DNA of 64,000 bases, taken from positions 372,001 through 436,000 of the forward strand of contig WHUZ01000050.1 in the NCBI GenBank assembly GCA_015179045.1, in the 5' to 3' direction. Origin of the DNA: Kalaharituber pfeilii. Lineage: Eukaryota; Ascomycota; Pezizomycetes; Pezizales; Pezizaceae. Position numbers and translations under genes: made by a program. Each line of letters starts with the position of its first letter. Positions within the stretch are counted from its first letter, which is position 1. Below, in pieces: positions 36,607 to 49,700 of this stretch. The notes under the pieces are model-generated. The model had not been told where the DNA came from. It worked only from the letters and a program-made list of their open reading frames with translations, and did no database searches.

Positions 36607-39230
36607 TGCTATTATTTATTTGTTTTTCAGATTATTTGGTTGTTTGTATATTCATGTATTCACGCTTTCATTTTGCATAGTTGTTCAATTTCTCATTCAT
36701 ATATACCCGAATAACTCTACAATTCATTGGAGAAAGTACTCGTTCTGGGTTTTTTCAATTGCCAAATAGCCGAAGTGGGGGGCGAGGGGAATTCGCGGGG
36801 GTCATACGGCTTTTAGATAGAGACTTTTTCACATTCAAGTGAACCTTTACTTCATTTAAAGCTAGAATTTGTACCACATGCCCACATAGTCTGGCTCGGT
36901 TAAACTTGTGCGTAATAGGGGTGCAGGAGCAGAATAGGTAGGGGGTGAGTATACAGTAGCAAAGTAAGCGGAGGTCGACTATATATAATATGTGCATGAG
37001 AGTGAATATTCAGCAATTCGTATGTAGTGTGTGTAGAAGAGGAGATTATGAGTAGCCTGGCACATGTAGGCTAAAATATATAGAGCGTTGGTATACGGGT
37101 CTTCAAAGGGGCTCAAAAGGATTGGAGGAACAAGAGAGAGGGCGGGGGCATGTAGAACACAAGTCCCGCTGTCATAAGGGGAGAGGACAATAGACTCGAA
37201 GGGAGGGTAATATTACTGTACATACGAGATGTTAGCAGGTTCAGATTATCAGCATTGAACTTGAACAGCCTAGGGGAGGGTTCCATGTTCAGGGTAAGGG
37301 CTGTAGGTGGAGTTAGAGAGGCAGGGAGCTGAGGGCAGCTGAGATGTGGAGCTTGTGTGAGGAAGCGAGGATGAAAGGCAACCTGCGTGGGACTGGCAGT
37401 CATTGGCAACACCTACTGACATACATCCCCTCACTCCTCTCCTCGTACGCCTTCTCCCCGTCCTCGCCCATGCGTTCATGCAATATAATGATTCTGTCTT
37501 CAATCCCTTACCCACCCCCTCGTTCCCCACATAAATGTATACACGCCCCTCTCGACTACCGCCGCCTTGGGCGGTAAATAACTGTTCATAGAACTGAATT
37601 TACTACTGTATATGGCGAACAAGACAGTGATATGGAGCTTTTCTGGGTATCACAACACTTGGGCTCGGAATAATGATTAACTGGGATGTTTATTCTGCAA
37701 ACTGGGGTGGCATGTTAAGAGTCGTATGTCGGTTGTATTTAGTTGCATATTTTCGGCTTGTTGCCCAATGTGTTATACAATGCATGTTGACCATATGAAG
37801 CTTATTTTGACTGACGATCTACAAGGGAGTACATAGTAGTATACATGTATGACATATAGGGCCCACTTCACCCTCGCCATAAATTGCTCCGCTCGGCATC
37901 GACTCTCCCGTGCATAGAAGCTTTAGCTTTTTGCAATCCCAACTCTGTCCATGCGCCTTCCTATTTGCTTGTATTATGATATTTCTCGAATGGAGGAAAA
38001 ACGGGCGGATCATTTCGTACGTTGCTGGTCCAATACCATGGGTCGCTTCGAGCACAAATTGGGAGATAGTGTGATCTATCATGTTGGAAATTGAATTTGG
38101 CTACCCACGCTACCCTCAGTCCTCGGTCCTTGCAGGATTCACTCCCGGTCTTACAGCTTCCTTGTCCCAAGAACCTTCCTTCACTTGAATTCTGCATATC
38201 TAAATATACTACACTGGCTTTCCTTTACGTTCTTCTAGTTCTCCTCTTTCAAGCATCGTTGGACAAACTTCAAATTCGGGCTCACCAGTACGTACGAGTA
38301 TCGAGTTACTTTACCTTTCATCCAAAGCATTACGTTCCCATTCGGTGCATTAAGAGAGTACAAAATTAAGTATCCCGGATTTCAGCAGCATGTGCCAGGA
38401 ACTAGGGTCCACTAGGCTCCTGTTTTGTGACTCAGTTTTTGGCGGGGTGCTACTGGGAATGTATGTACGGGTGTGCTGTTCAGAACTGTTCTGGTGGCAT
38501 ATAAAGCAATTGTTTGGGAATCCCTTGTGTTGAATCTTGGAGGCTTAAAGCAGGAGAGACAAACAGGAATACCTACGGGACGACACTGACAATGGGCGGG
38601 GAACTAGTACTTACTGGGTTGCGTCACACAAAGCTTATACACACTTTATGTCTGACGGAAGCTGACCCGTACCTACAATGGAAGCGATTTGGAAATCTGG
38701 AGGGATTCGATAAAGATACAGATAGATTGAGGCGCAACCGGTGAAGTGAAGCATAACATACCAGCGACACAAAGTGGCAGACATCACCTCCGAAGTCATT
38801 GCGCAGTTACAGCACTCTGCTCCGCGAACTTCCCACATACCACACCACATCACATCAAAGGGAGCAGTGAGATCCCTTTCGACTTTTACAATGATGATTA
38901 CTGGTAATGACCGTGGACGTGGACCGAGCGGCAGATTCCTGGCATGGGGCTGGATCGGTTGCTTGCTAGAAACGCACCAAGGAGAAGCGAGTAGATGTAG
39001 TACAGTATTGGCAACGGGACTGGATCCTCATCTAGTGGTACAAGGGACATTCGAAGTGGGACCTAGGGGTTGATAGGTGGAAGGAGAAAGAGAACAGCAG
39101 TTACACCGCATGATGGAGAGCCGGATCCAACAGTTATACCTAATACAAGCATGATTGGGATCCTGTCGAGATTCCCGTCATGCTACGGTATAGGCCTGGT
39201 GCCGCAGACTTGTAGGAGCATCAGGGAAGT

Positions 39231-42229
39231 TTCCAAGTTACAACGATGAAGATGGAGAAGGTGAGGAGGAAATGGAGCTGTTAATAAGAGGTTGGGATAA
39301 CTATGAGATGCTGGTGGTAGCAATGATGGCGATGGTCCTTCGGGAGTGGTGCAATAGGCAACTTAACAAGAGCCTACCAGCATTATCCGTCACTCTCTCG
39401 TTAGAGGCAAAGGAGCCAAACGTCATCATCAGAGGCGAGTAGAGAGTCCTTCCGGAGGAGAGGCGATCTATTTCCGAGCGACGGAGAGGAAGATGCAGTT
39501 CAACAGGGCAATAAATTCTCAATTGTGCAGAGGAGCGGAAGTGGCGGTGAGGCAGCGTAGCATCCTATCTACTACATCCACGAGATGAGGGAGCCAGAGT
39601 CATACTACCAGCAGCCATGAAGATGAATACCATGATGAGCGCGACTAGTTTAACCCAAATCCTGCACATCATGAACCGTGGGATGATGCAGTGCTCACAT
39701 CACAGGAAGCACAGATTGCGGTAGAGGAGGAAAGGGAGATTGAGAGTAAGTGAGCGCCGGCGCACAGGTTGGCGTTTGAGAAGGGCTTGAGCGTGCAGAG
39801 TATCAGCACTCACATGTAAACTGCGCTTCGGGATGTCTGCGTTAGCAGTAGAAACATTATCTCACGGCCAACACAACCGCAAATCTCCACGTCACGAAGC
39901 CGCTCTTCCTCCGCCAAACTCACCCCGCTCCCCACACTCTCCACGCTCTGCTCGTATTTCATATAGCAACTATGACACGAGCATGAGCTCGGAAGGGGGA
40001 TGTTATCACCGATGTCATTACCTACTTCACTGCAGGTGCAACCACAGTCGTATCCCCATTCTGATCCTCACAATGTCCAACAGGGAGGCAGGATACTTTG
40101 TGCCCAAATTGCCACTATCTCAGAATTAACAGCCATCAAGGCTGAATACGTGAGCTGGAGTTGGTGGGGGTATGAGGCCGATGACACCAATTTCCGTTGG
40201 AAGGGGGTCCAGGGTAGAGAGTTCGGTGCCGACAACGCAGAGGGTTGCCTCACCCCCCTCACAAAGGGTAGTATCAGCAACACCGTCGCCGCAAAGGGTG
40301 GCTTCACCTCTCCTTCCCACTGCGCCTCCACAGTGACAGCAGCAGCAGGCGCAAGGGGGGAACAGTCTCAACAGGAGGGCAACCCTGTGAATATGCCACT
40401 GGTGAGGCCATCACCTGAGGCATCGTGAAGCACAGGAAGAGCATTATTGGAAGTTATAGAGTTTGCAGCTGGTAGTGATAGTATTGGGATGGGAGATGTG
40501 GAGGACGTGGTTTCATATCTTTGCTATTTCAGCACATTTTTTTCTTTTTTCCTTACCCGTTTCTTTTCTTTTCTATTCACCAAAATCTGTAGTTATTTTA
40601 TTGCCTTCCCCCCTCTTGTAGGGATATTGGGTGGTTTGGGTACGTGTTCTACTACGTATTTATGATTTCCCCCCAACCTCTTTGATTTTGGTAGGCGTGG
40701 GGATGTGCATGTTTGTGTTGGTGGGTGTTGGGATGATTGGTACTGGCTTACCCATACCTAGATTTCTTTTTTTTATATATATTTATTTACCCGAAGAACA
40801 AAAAAAGAGTCTCAAACTGAGGATACTAAGTCTTTCTTTATTAATTTCTTACATTTAGCCGTGCGTGGCCAGGGGCAGGGCAGGGCAGGCTGGGGGTCCT
40901 TTTGACTTGGGGGGAGGTGGAAATGGGGGTATGCTAGGGAGGAAAGAATCATGGTGAACAGGAAATCGAACTCGACTGTGGCCCTTTGACGTGGGTATAT
41001 CTAAGTATGTATATATGTATGTGTATAGACGCAACCAAATCCGCCGTCAACCAGAAGAAAAATAACTACATCGTCGTATATAGGTTAAGGCTGCTTTGTG
41101 GGGGTATAATAATAGCTGGGTGTATCTCGACGTGTGAGGGTGCGCACGTGGGGTTACCCTGAATTGGTGGGTGGGATGTTGGGTTGTAACTCTGCATAGG
41201 TGCGGGTCTCGGGTTTTCGCTTGTAAAGAGTGGTGGGTGGGTGGGTGGGTGGGTGGGTTGGTTCGTTGGTGGCTGGGAGGTATGGATTGCGGGGTGACGG
41301 AGGGAGGGAGGCGAGGAGAGCGGGAATTATACATGTACTTTATAAATCGAGGTATATACTTAAGATTCTGAGCTGGTTATGTCGGTACCTAGCTAGGACG
41401 CAAGCTACAGTATATACATTTACAATTTCCAACATCAGATCAAGTAGTTAATACCTGAGCCCAGTACCAGTAATTTCATATATATACCCCAAAGATAAAA
41501 ACTTCTAAAACTCTTTTTTTTTATTTGTTTATTTTTCCCACGAACGTACCGTATATGCAGACACATCTCTTCAACTGTCTACCCATTTCACACCCATCCA
41601 TCCAACTCCATCTCCACACACAACGCACAATATATCAATACTAAAACAGCAAAAGATCCTTATATAATCGAGACGACGTGGTGCATAAGAAATACTGCGA
41701 GAGTTGGATTGCTCTCCCAACGTCGCTCGCAATCCGTCATTTCTGTTTCCCCCACCCTTCATCCCTGCTCCGCCTAACTCTCTATTCCCATACTCTCCTC
41801 TCAATGGCAATAGCCGCTGTGCGTCTGCGCGCTGCCTATCAATGAGCACTCCGGCTTACTCCGACAGCACTCCTCGTGCACTTGCGTGCCAGATCGCTCC
41901 TGCATTAATCCGAGCTTCTTGGGGTTGGGCAATCAGCATGCCCTCATCTTCGTCTTGTGACGCTGAAGATATAAATGTGCTCGAAGCTGCGTTGGGGGAT
42001 TCCGATAAGTAGGAGGGTGGTTCTGGGGCCGGAGGGAGGGTGTGCGTGATGATGTGCTAGTATGTTTGGGATGCAAGTTGGACACTGAGGAGCACACAGG
42101 ATACTTCATGTCAGACGCGCTGTCCTTAAGGGAGAAGCCGTTTGCTTAAGATCTAATTATACATACCATTAATATTAAAAAAACCAAACCTTCGAGCCAA
42201 GTATGACTAATAGGCAATACACACAATGT
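39231..42229. other. Single-copy spacer between NLR units A and B
   Basis: Not seen in units B or C. It contains a T/C-rich stretch (40,520-40,600), GGTG/GGGT short repeats at about 41,230-41,260 and several open frames of 60-140 aa (for example 40,000-40,428 plus and 41,704-42,012 plus) with no recognisable domain and overlapping frames on both strands. I see no supported gene. Confidence 0.55.
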
Positions 42230-42249
42230 TGTGAGGGGAAGAAGCAGGA

Positions 42250-43064
42250 ATAGGCTGAGGACATACGTATCTCAACCTTCCAACCCTCTTTGCCACATGA
42301 TAGTATGCCCCAGAGAATATAAAACATCACCAGATTCACAGCCAGTAAATTCTCCGTATTTCTCAATGAATCTACATTCTCCCACAAATACTCCTGCACT
42401 CTGAACCCTTGCAGTTTCGTAATCTTGACCTCTCCAGAACCACTAGTACCAGCTTTCAATGCCACTTATCTTGCTAAAAACTCTTTCCGTTGGGCAATCG
42501 GCCCGTTTTCTGGCTTTTATCCTGTCCAATTTCACCTTCAATTGCCCTGGACATCAGCAGCATCCTCGTCAAAATATACCCGGCCCGCTGGGATAGCCTT
42601 GGTAGTTGCCCCGTCTCGGAATCGACGTGTACAACGTCGCAGTACTCTTCATTGAGAGTTCGCGCACCACGCAGGGTCGTGAGCAAGTGATAGAGAAAGT
42701 CGGGCAGGAGCTTGAATTTAGAGATGAGTTGGTGCAGGAAACGGGCGCTAGAGAACGGGAGGACGGCGTTGTAGAGGTACCTGTTGAGGTGGGAGAGAAC
42801 ATAGGCGTCCTTTTAAATGGTGCGAACTGTAGAGGGGAGGGGGTTGGTGAGTGGGATATGAAAGTGAGTGTGGTATGTGGGGGAGACGAGACTTATTGAT
42901 GTCGGGAGCGGCGGCATAGGGATAGGTGAAGGACGGGGATTCGGGAAGGCACCAGACGCAGGTGGTTGTGGGGAGGATGCTGCCGATGAGGGGCGGGGAA
43001 GGAGGGCGGAGGGGTTCAAGGCTGGCGGAGTGGTAGGGACTGGCGGCGGGCCGGAGGACAACAT
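42250..43064 (-). pseudogene. PEX10: Decayed fragment of PEX10 (peroxisomal RING E3 subunit)
   Basis: PEX10 is a peroxisomal-membrane ubiquitin ligase subunit needed for Pex5 recycling. On the minus strand this stretch reads, in several frames: SPSFTYPYAAAPDI (about 42,898-42,935); KDAYVLSHLNRYLYNAVLP; LLPDFLYHLLTTLRGARTLN with EEYCDVVHVDSETGQLP; RAGYILTRMLL; GFRVQEYLWENVDSL; and AYYHVAKRVGRLRYV. This is the order of the PEX10 N-terminal Pex2/Pex12-type membrane domain (consensus RTLxEEYC, RRAGYIL). Lesions: the intron donor reads ATAAGT at 42,896 where GTAAGT is expected; an in-frame TAA at 42,815-42,813 just before KDAY; frameshifts near 42,470 and 42,320 and in the N-terminal region; no RING finger afterwards. 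It is a dead, 3'-truncated copy; the working gene must be elsewhere. Confidence 0.8.
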
Positions 43065-43188
43065 GATACTGATATTCTGAGGCCTGTCTATTCGATTGCT
43101 TAATCCCTACTTCATACCGCCTGGGTACGACGCTAGGCAGGTACACATGTACCCAGCTGAGGGGAGACTGTACCACAGAGTACCTAGC

Positions 43189-44010
43189 GGTGGTCATCAA
43201 TTATCTACGGTAAGGTAAGGTGGAACATTCGTACATTTCATATCCCTGTACGTCTAGCCATTTGCGGCCGGCAATTGATGACCGGTCCAAAATACAAAAA
43301 AGCTAAGGCTTGCACTCTGTAATTGTAGTCTCATTCACGCATATCAACACAACTACAAATTCGTAATGCCTCGTGTAAGCCAAAAAGCGTCAATACAGAA
43401 GAAAATAGCATTGATAGACTCTTCATTATCTTCCGCAGTTAGACCCCATCCAGATCTCTCTTCTAGAGCCTTACACTCCCTCCATGACCTCTTTCCATTA
43501 TCTCCTATCTTTTTCTGACCATAATATGATCATCTGCAGCAAACTCTTGGTCTTTAACATCCTTATGACAAGGCCGCTTGCTTGCCTCTCAATAGCTCTA
43601 TGGTTATCCTCCATCCAAGCGACTAGTCGCTCAAATTCCTCCTTCATCCAGGGTTTAAGGGGATTACACTGACATGCCATGGCAGAATAAAGGAGTAAGA
43701 TAGGGTGATTTATTTGCAGGATTCTGGTATGGATTGGTGATGTCTACGGTGCGGTGCGGTGCAGTGCAGTGCGGTGCAGTTGCAGTGCGGTGTGGGGTAG
43801 CGTTGAGTGGGGGCAAATCTACGGTAAGGTACGTGGTTTTCCAAAAAGTACGGGACTATTTCGTGCCGTAGATTTTTCAGAAATGTACGGTGATAACGTA
43901 CCTTGCCTTACATTTCAGGGCGGAACATAGCCAATGAGTGTTGTTGCCAAGACACGGAAAATGTACGAATGAAGTTCTACTTACCTTACCGTAGATAATT
44001 GATGACCACC
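43189..44010. mobile_element. 822-bp TIR element with GGTGGTCATCAATTATC ends
   Basis: Left end GGTGGTCATCAATTATCTAC followed by GGTAAGGTAAG; right end is the near-perfect inverse ending GATGACCACC. Unit A is uninterrupted here (CACAGAGTGTATAAGC at about 31,310), showing this is an insertion; eight extra bases sit at the left border and no clean target duplication is visible. Interior: GGTGC/CAGTGC short repeats at 43,750-43,790, further GGTAAGGTACGT copies, and a 60-codon minus frame (43,680-43,498; KEEFERLVAWMEDNHRAIER) that may be a remnant of a DNA-binding domain. No transposase core was seen. Confidence 0.8.
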
Positions 44011-44612
44011 ATGTATAAGCTATTGCAATGAGGGCAAAATCGCTAGATATAGCCGTTGTTTGCAAACCGCACCTGTGGAAGAGGGGATAATACCTGCTTG
44101 GAGGTTTAACACGAAAGGAACATTTTAAGGAGAATAGTAAGTGGAGATCTTCCCAGATGTGCTGAACGCCGCTGTAGCCTGGTTGCGAGATACAGCCGGA
44201 CAGTTAAAGAAGGAGGGAGGAAGGTCCTGGGTAACGATGAGGGGTTCGCACAATTGATAGGATCGTATGGACTCACTGAAACGTGCAGGTTTCGACAGTT
44301 ACAAACTTGGCTCCAGATTAACCACAAGAACCACATATCCAACGTCGAAAATTATATGCAAGAATACGTACAGTAGCTACAAGCATCATGAGGAACCAAT
44401 TGAGGAATCTATATTCTGCAGATGTAATTTCATTGGTGAGAACCTTGTGAGAGGCGTATAAAAGGCTGAGTACTCACGGTCCTCTATAACTGGGGTTTTT
44501 GCCCATCTGGGGAGAAAAAAAAAAAAAAAAGAAAAAAAAAAAAATACGTTGCCTTAGCAACAGTAATGTATTTACTGTAGTATTTGCCTATCCTTTTCAG
44601 AAAAGCTCAACT

Positions 44613-44677
44613 GTAAGAAATTCCCACTACAAACGGTCAATTTTTGAAAAAGATATTTACCGTCAAGTAAAAATGTG

Positions 44678-44709
<32 letters not shown>

Positions 44710-45696
44710 TAAAAGCACTCGTCGTCTATCTACTCAAGAAAATTTTTAATCCCAGTACGTACCTTTGCGGGCGTCCCTCCCCTACCCACCCCCCGTGGGC
44801 CTCTCAACCTCCGGCTATCAAATTCTGCCTATCATAACGGTACATCACAAACCTAGGTACATTCACAATGTATATCGTGGTGCCCCTCCAATCAATGCCT
44901 GAAAACTTCCTTCTCGCACCTCGTCTAACAGATGAAGAGCGTCTTGTTTCTTTTGCGCCGTTGTGCTCTGTTCTCGCTCCCCGCTCTATTAACTCTTCTC
45001 CGTAGCCGACCCTTCCTCCAGCAAGAGCAATAGCAGCTGCAGAATGAAATCTTTTTCCTCTTGATAACAACCATCTTGCAAGTACGGGCGTGTTATGGGA
45101 CTGGTATCTCTTTGGCGCCCTCTCGTTCGTAAGTGTATATATAGGTGGTTGATTCCTGAGTTTTCGGGATAACTTGCAAAAATCTCAACACCTTATATAT
45201 CACTACTCGCATGCCACCTTATTGAAATCAACACCAGTGATATCGCATGTACCCTCGCTAGTATTGTAGGAAGGAGGAGATACTATACCCAGTAGGTTTC
45301 CACCGCCTCAACCAGTATTGGAAAAGAAAACGTTAAACAAGGTGGGGGGTATTATGAGAGTCAGCTCCACTCGTACAAACAGGACGTACGCCACATCCCA
45401 CCTAGTCTCACTTTCGTCGGTGTGTCTGAGCTTGCCTCAACCTCGTCTCTCAACTACAGTACACAACAATTGAATTCGTCTTCTCTTCCGGTAGTCTCTC
45501 GACAACTCTTGTATGCCAATAATTCCACCATCCACGGGTTGCTATCCTCCAGCCATTGCCTAACTTTTCCTAGCTTCTTCGTAAGAGCCACGCCGTGATG
45601 ACCCCTCACTGTGTGTGCTAATGTCGAGTATGTGTGTACATTGTGCCCTTACGCTTGTGTATGTTGCTTCTTCCACTGCTGATAGGTTGCTCCCAA
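44613..45696. repeat. ~1.1-kb block present in units B and C, absent from A (B copy)
   Basis: From CTGTAAGAAATTCCCAC to GATAGGTTGCTCCCAA; A reads straight through (CAACTATTTAATTCGTG, about 32,213). The block starts TG and ends CA like a solo LTR, but I see no target duplication and no inverted ends. It contains a poly-A run (44,679-44,705 region) and no supported gene. Confidence 0.7.
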
Positions 45697-46708
45697 GTTC
45701 GTGTCATATCGTGCCCGTGACGTGTGGTGTTGGTTCGATAGAGTAATGGACCGCAAGTAAAGTGGTGAGTGTAGCTGGCTTTAATGGTCGGTACTCTGTC
45801 ATATATCGTTGTTATCGGTGTAAATGTCAGAGTTATCAGCTCGGTCGGGCATGGTCTCAGACCTTGTTATAGTCCTCTGGCTGCTTCCGCTTCTTTCCTA
45901 TTATATTTATAGGATTCCGTGAGTATTTGCCCGGCTTACTGTTACTCCAGGTGATGTAGGATCTCTAAGACCATATATATGAAGACCATTCGCCTCTGAG
46001 AAGGTACCTTCGGGAATAGGGAGTCTTCCATTAGGTATGCCATTTTTCTAATCAATCGCTCTATCTCAACTATCATGGCAACCGATGTCTAGCGCTACAT
46101 CCTTTCCATCTTCCGTTCCCTTGAGCCCGTGAAGCAGCGAGAGGAGCGCATTCGGCAGGGGGCTCTGCTGCATGGCGCGGACACCAGGATGATACTGGTG
46201 ATGCAGGAGGCTCAGTCAGTCATGACGGGTCAGGCAAAAGGTGACTATAGCATCAGCTCTCCACTCATCGTGCTTGCGGGTGTCTTACCCCAACACACAG
46301 CCTCCACAGGTTGAGGTTTAATTATTCTGCAGCGCAGCTGTTGAGTGCGCTGCGACCCAGTCCAGTGCCCCATAGCCTTCCCCGCACGAGGTAAATTTAT
46401 GTAATATTTGCTTGCACAACCCTGGAGGGGAAATCTGCAAGCTTATGGGCGGTCGTTAACGTTTCAATCACATATTCTATCCAAGAGTTTGCTATCGCGA
46501 TATCCGTTTACAGCCCCCCAAACGTACGGTGAAAGTCCAAGTTCCCGATTTCAAGTGCTAGTAGAGTGCTTCGTCCACCCGCTTGAGCTCACGATAAGAA
46601 GAGCTCTTCAATTCTGACAGATCAAGTAAGAAACCTTGATTTCTCTTCAACCATCGCGAGGCTGACCATCATGTGTAATTCTTTAGCTTGTTTAGTCTCC
46701 TCCACAAC

Positions 46709-49700
46709 ATGGAATTAGCAGCCTCTGCTGCCGGACTGGCCGGACTGGCCGGACTGACGCTACAACTGGCCCAAGTTGCTCGCGATTGTGCCAACATTTA
46801 TTCTGAAGTGAAAGAAGTTGGCTACACACATGACTCCGTATTGCACAATCTCCGGACGGAAGGACTTCGGCTGAAGCGGTGGGAGCAAGCTTGGGGATTG
46901 GACGCTGGCAACACCCCCAGCAAGCAACTCCAGCTTGATCCTAATGACGAGCGGTCCAGATATGCGGCAGCTGGCCTAGCGAGGATTGTTTATGTGTTTA
47001 CCAAGATCGCTGAATTGCAATCAAAATATCAAATCGAACCTGAAACGAACGAAAAGAAAAGTATACGTGATAGCCTTAGGGTCAGCAAACTATTCTCTAG
47101 GTCTCGTTCCAAATCTCCAAGTCCAGCGAATGCTAGTCAGTCTACAAGCCTGAGCCCTCAGCTTTCAGGACCTACTCTGAACAATAGTGATCTCTGTCTT
47201 TTTGCAAATCCAAAAACCCTCACCAGCACACAATTGCTTCCAGGTCTACAAGAAGAGATTGCCTCCTTGACTAACACTGTGCAGAAAGTACAGCAGTCTC
47301 TGTCTATATATCGCAAGCTGCGTTGGGCTGGCATGGACAAGGCAAATTGCACCGAATTGGTAGGCCAGCTCAAGGAGTACATAGACGGCCTCTTCAATGT
47401 ACTGCCACCTGATCTCACTCCTATCAGTGTACCCAAGACAAGGCTTAGTTTATCTTTCAATATTCCATTCAAGATTTCTGATGTTCGGCGGAATCCTGAT
47501 TTTGTTGGAAGGGAATACCTTCTCGAACAGCTAGTACATGAGATAGATGAAGGCAGGGCTGCAACGGATATTACTCAGGTAGTGCTCCATGGTATGGGGG
47601 GTATGGGGAAGACGCAAATTGCATTAGAGTATGTTTATCGCCATCGCAAAGACTACTCATCAGCGTTTTGGATCAATGCATCTAGCGAGCAGACAACAAA
47701 AACTAGTTTTATTCGAATTATGGAGCAATTAATTGAGCATCATGTGACACTGTTAGATGAGCCGGATTACAAACATATTGGTAGTCTCCTGGGTATCGCA
47801 GGCAAGCTCGACTCGGCAGGGCTTTTTAGCACGGAAAAACCAGAAGAAGAGCAACAGGTTATCAAAGCTGTACAGAAATGGTTAACTGCAAAACCGAACA
47901 ATAAATGGCTGCTTGTGTTCGACAACCTGGATGACTTGGAATCTTTTGATATAAATGATTACATTCCATCATGTGATTTTGGGACTGTGATCATTACCAG
48001 CAGAAGACGTGAGAGTGCGCAGCACCGAAGGGGCCTAGAAGTGCATCAAATGCAGAGCAATGAAGCAGAAAGGTTACTTTTGACTAGTGCAGGGTTAGAT
48101 TTAGGAAGATTCGCTCCTGAGGGTAAGTGAATAATGTGCCTCAACATAGTTCCTTAATTAATCCAAAATTCCAAATATAGAACGCAAACTTGAGGAGACA
48201 GCAGTAGCAGCTATTGTGGAAAACCTTGGATACCTTCCTGTTGCCATAGCTCAGGCTGGAGCATATATCAACATTCGGCAATGTTACTTCAGTCATTATC
48301 TCAGAGAGTATAAGACAAATGTCAATCGCCTTTTGAGCAGAAAATGGAACAAAGGAAAGAATGGTACATCTGTCTTTGCTACTTGGGAGTTGTCATTCAA
48401 TGCAATCAAGAACCAAAATCCAAAAGCTGCAGAGTTGTTATCATTATGTGCGTTTCTTGACAATAATGATATATGTGAGGAGTTTTTGAGGCGAGGAATG
48501 AAATTAGCTATGAATGGTAGGCAACCATATATTTTTAAAATAAAATTTGTACTTATACATTACTATAGATACAAGCCTAGCAGACTCAATCCATCTACTC
48601 TTCTCATACTCGATCGCTAAGCGAACAGAGACATACGATAGTTTCAATATCCACCCACTAGTTCACCTTTGTATTCGATGGAAACTGGAGATAGAGCCTG
48701 ACGAATATCAAAAAAAGGCTATTGAAGCTTTTCTTATAGTCGCATCTGGAATCGCTATTCCCGAAGGCAGAGAACGTATGGTCAGTGACTGGATCTTTGA
48801 GCGGCGAAATTTGCCACATCTTTTTGCTGTGGAAAGGCAAATGAAGGATCTACCATTGGAAAAGAAGGAGTCACTGGCAGCCTTGGATACTCTCTACTGG
48901 GTCTACAAAAATCACGGTCATTATAGAAAGGCAGAAGAAATGTGTACAGCCGTATTGGCTACAAGGGAGAAGTTGCTGGGCACAAACCACTTAGAAACCC
49001 TGAATACTATTCATGACATGGCAGAACTATATGAGAGACAAGGGAAATATAACCCAGCACTGGGATTGTATCAGCGAGTATTAGAAGGGAGAGAAAAAGC
49101 GCTAGGTACTGACCATCCAAACACTCTTGAAACTGTCATGAATATGGGATTGGTATATACTCGTCAAGGGCAATATAGCGAGGCACTGGAACTGTTTCAG
49201 CGAGCATTAGCAGGTTGTGAAAAATCACTGGGTGCGGACCATCTAACGACCCTTGGTACTGTCCAAAACCTAGCAATGGTATATGATTATCAAGGGAAAT
49301 ATAATCAGGCACTGGAGCGGTATCAGTGGGCATTAGCAGGGTTTGAAAAGACACTGGGTGTTGACCACCCAACAACCCTTACTACTGTTAATGACATGGC
49401 TATAGCATATCAAAATCAAGGGAAATATAGCCAGGCACTGGAGATGTATCAGCGGGCATTAGCAGGGTTTGAAAAGGCACTGGGTGCTGACCATCCAACT
49501 ACCCTTACTACTATCCACAACATGGCTATAGTATATAAAAATCAAGGGAAATATAGCCAGGCACTGGAACTGTATCAGCGAGCATTAGCAGGGTGGGAAA
49601 AATCACTAGGTACTGACCATCCAACCACCTTTGATACTGTCAACAGCATGGCAAATGTATATGAAAGTCAAGGGAAATATAGCCAAGCACTGGAACTGTA

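Larger units (their letters stand above)
31227..39230. repeat. Segmental duplication unit A (5' flank, NLR copy A, 3' flank)
   Basis: Homology to unit B begins at TCGATTGCTTAATCCCTACT (31,227 versus 43,092). Homology to unit C runs through the gene and its 3' flank to at least 39,230. The NLR gene is offset by 13,479 bp from unit B. Noncoding parts are also strongly conserved between units, for example 32,215-33,229 upstream and 36,607-39,230 downstream, so the duplications look recent or are being homogenised. The 36,607-39,230 flank holds no gene I can support: its small open frames are broken by indels in the other units. Confidence 0.85.

Noticed and set aside
36755..36997. 80-codon minus frame repeated behind all three NLR copies
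   Set aside because: It is carried along with the duplicated flank, has no recognisable motif, and indels in unit C change its end.
38514..38744. 76-codon frame (GETNRNTYGTTLTMGGEL...) also seen at 63,292 in unit C
   Set aside because: No domain or splice context; same duplicated-flank explanation; start differs between the copies.
40000..40428. 142-codon plus frame in the A-B spacer
   Set aside because: Overlapped by equally long minus frames, compositionally low-complexity, no recognisable protein.
40955..41030. Possible minus-strand tRNA (AGTTCGATTTCC followed by CCA)
   Set aside because: No complementary acceptor 5' strand or D-arm was found upstream.
41704..42012. 102-codon plus frame near the PEX10 relic
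   Set aside because: No recognisable domain; a competing minus frame covers the same DNA. It could be another captured fragment, but I cannot support it.
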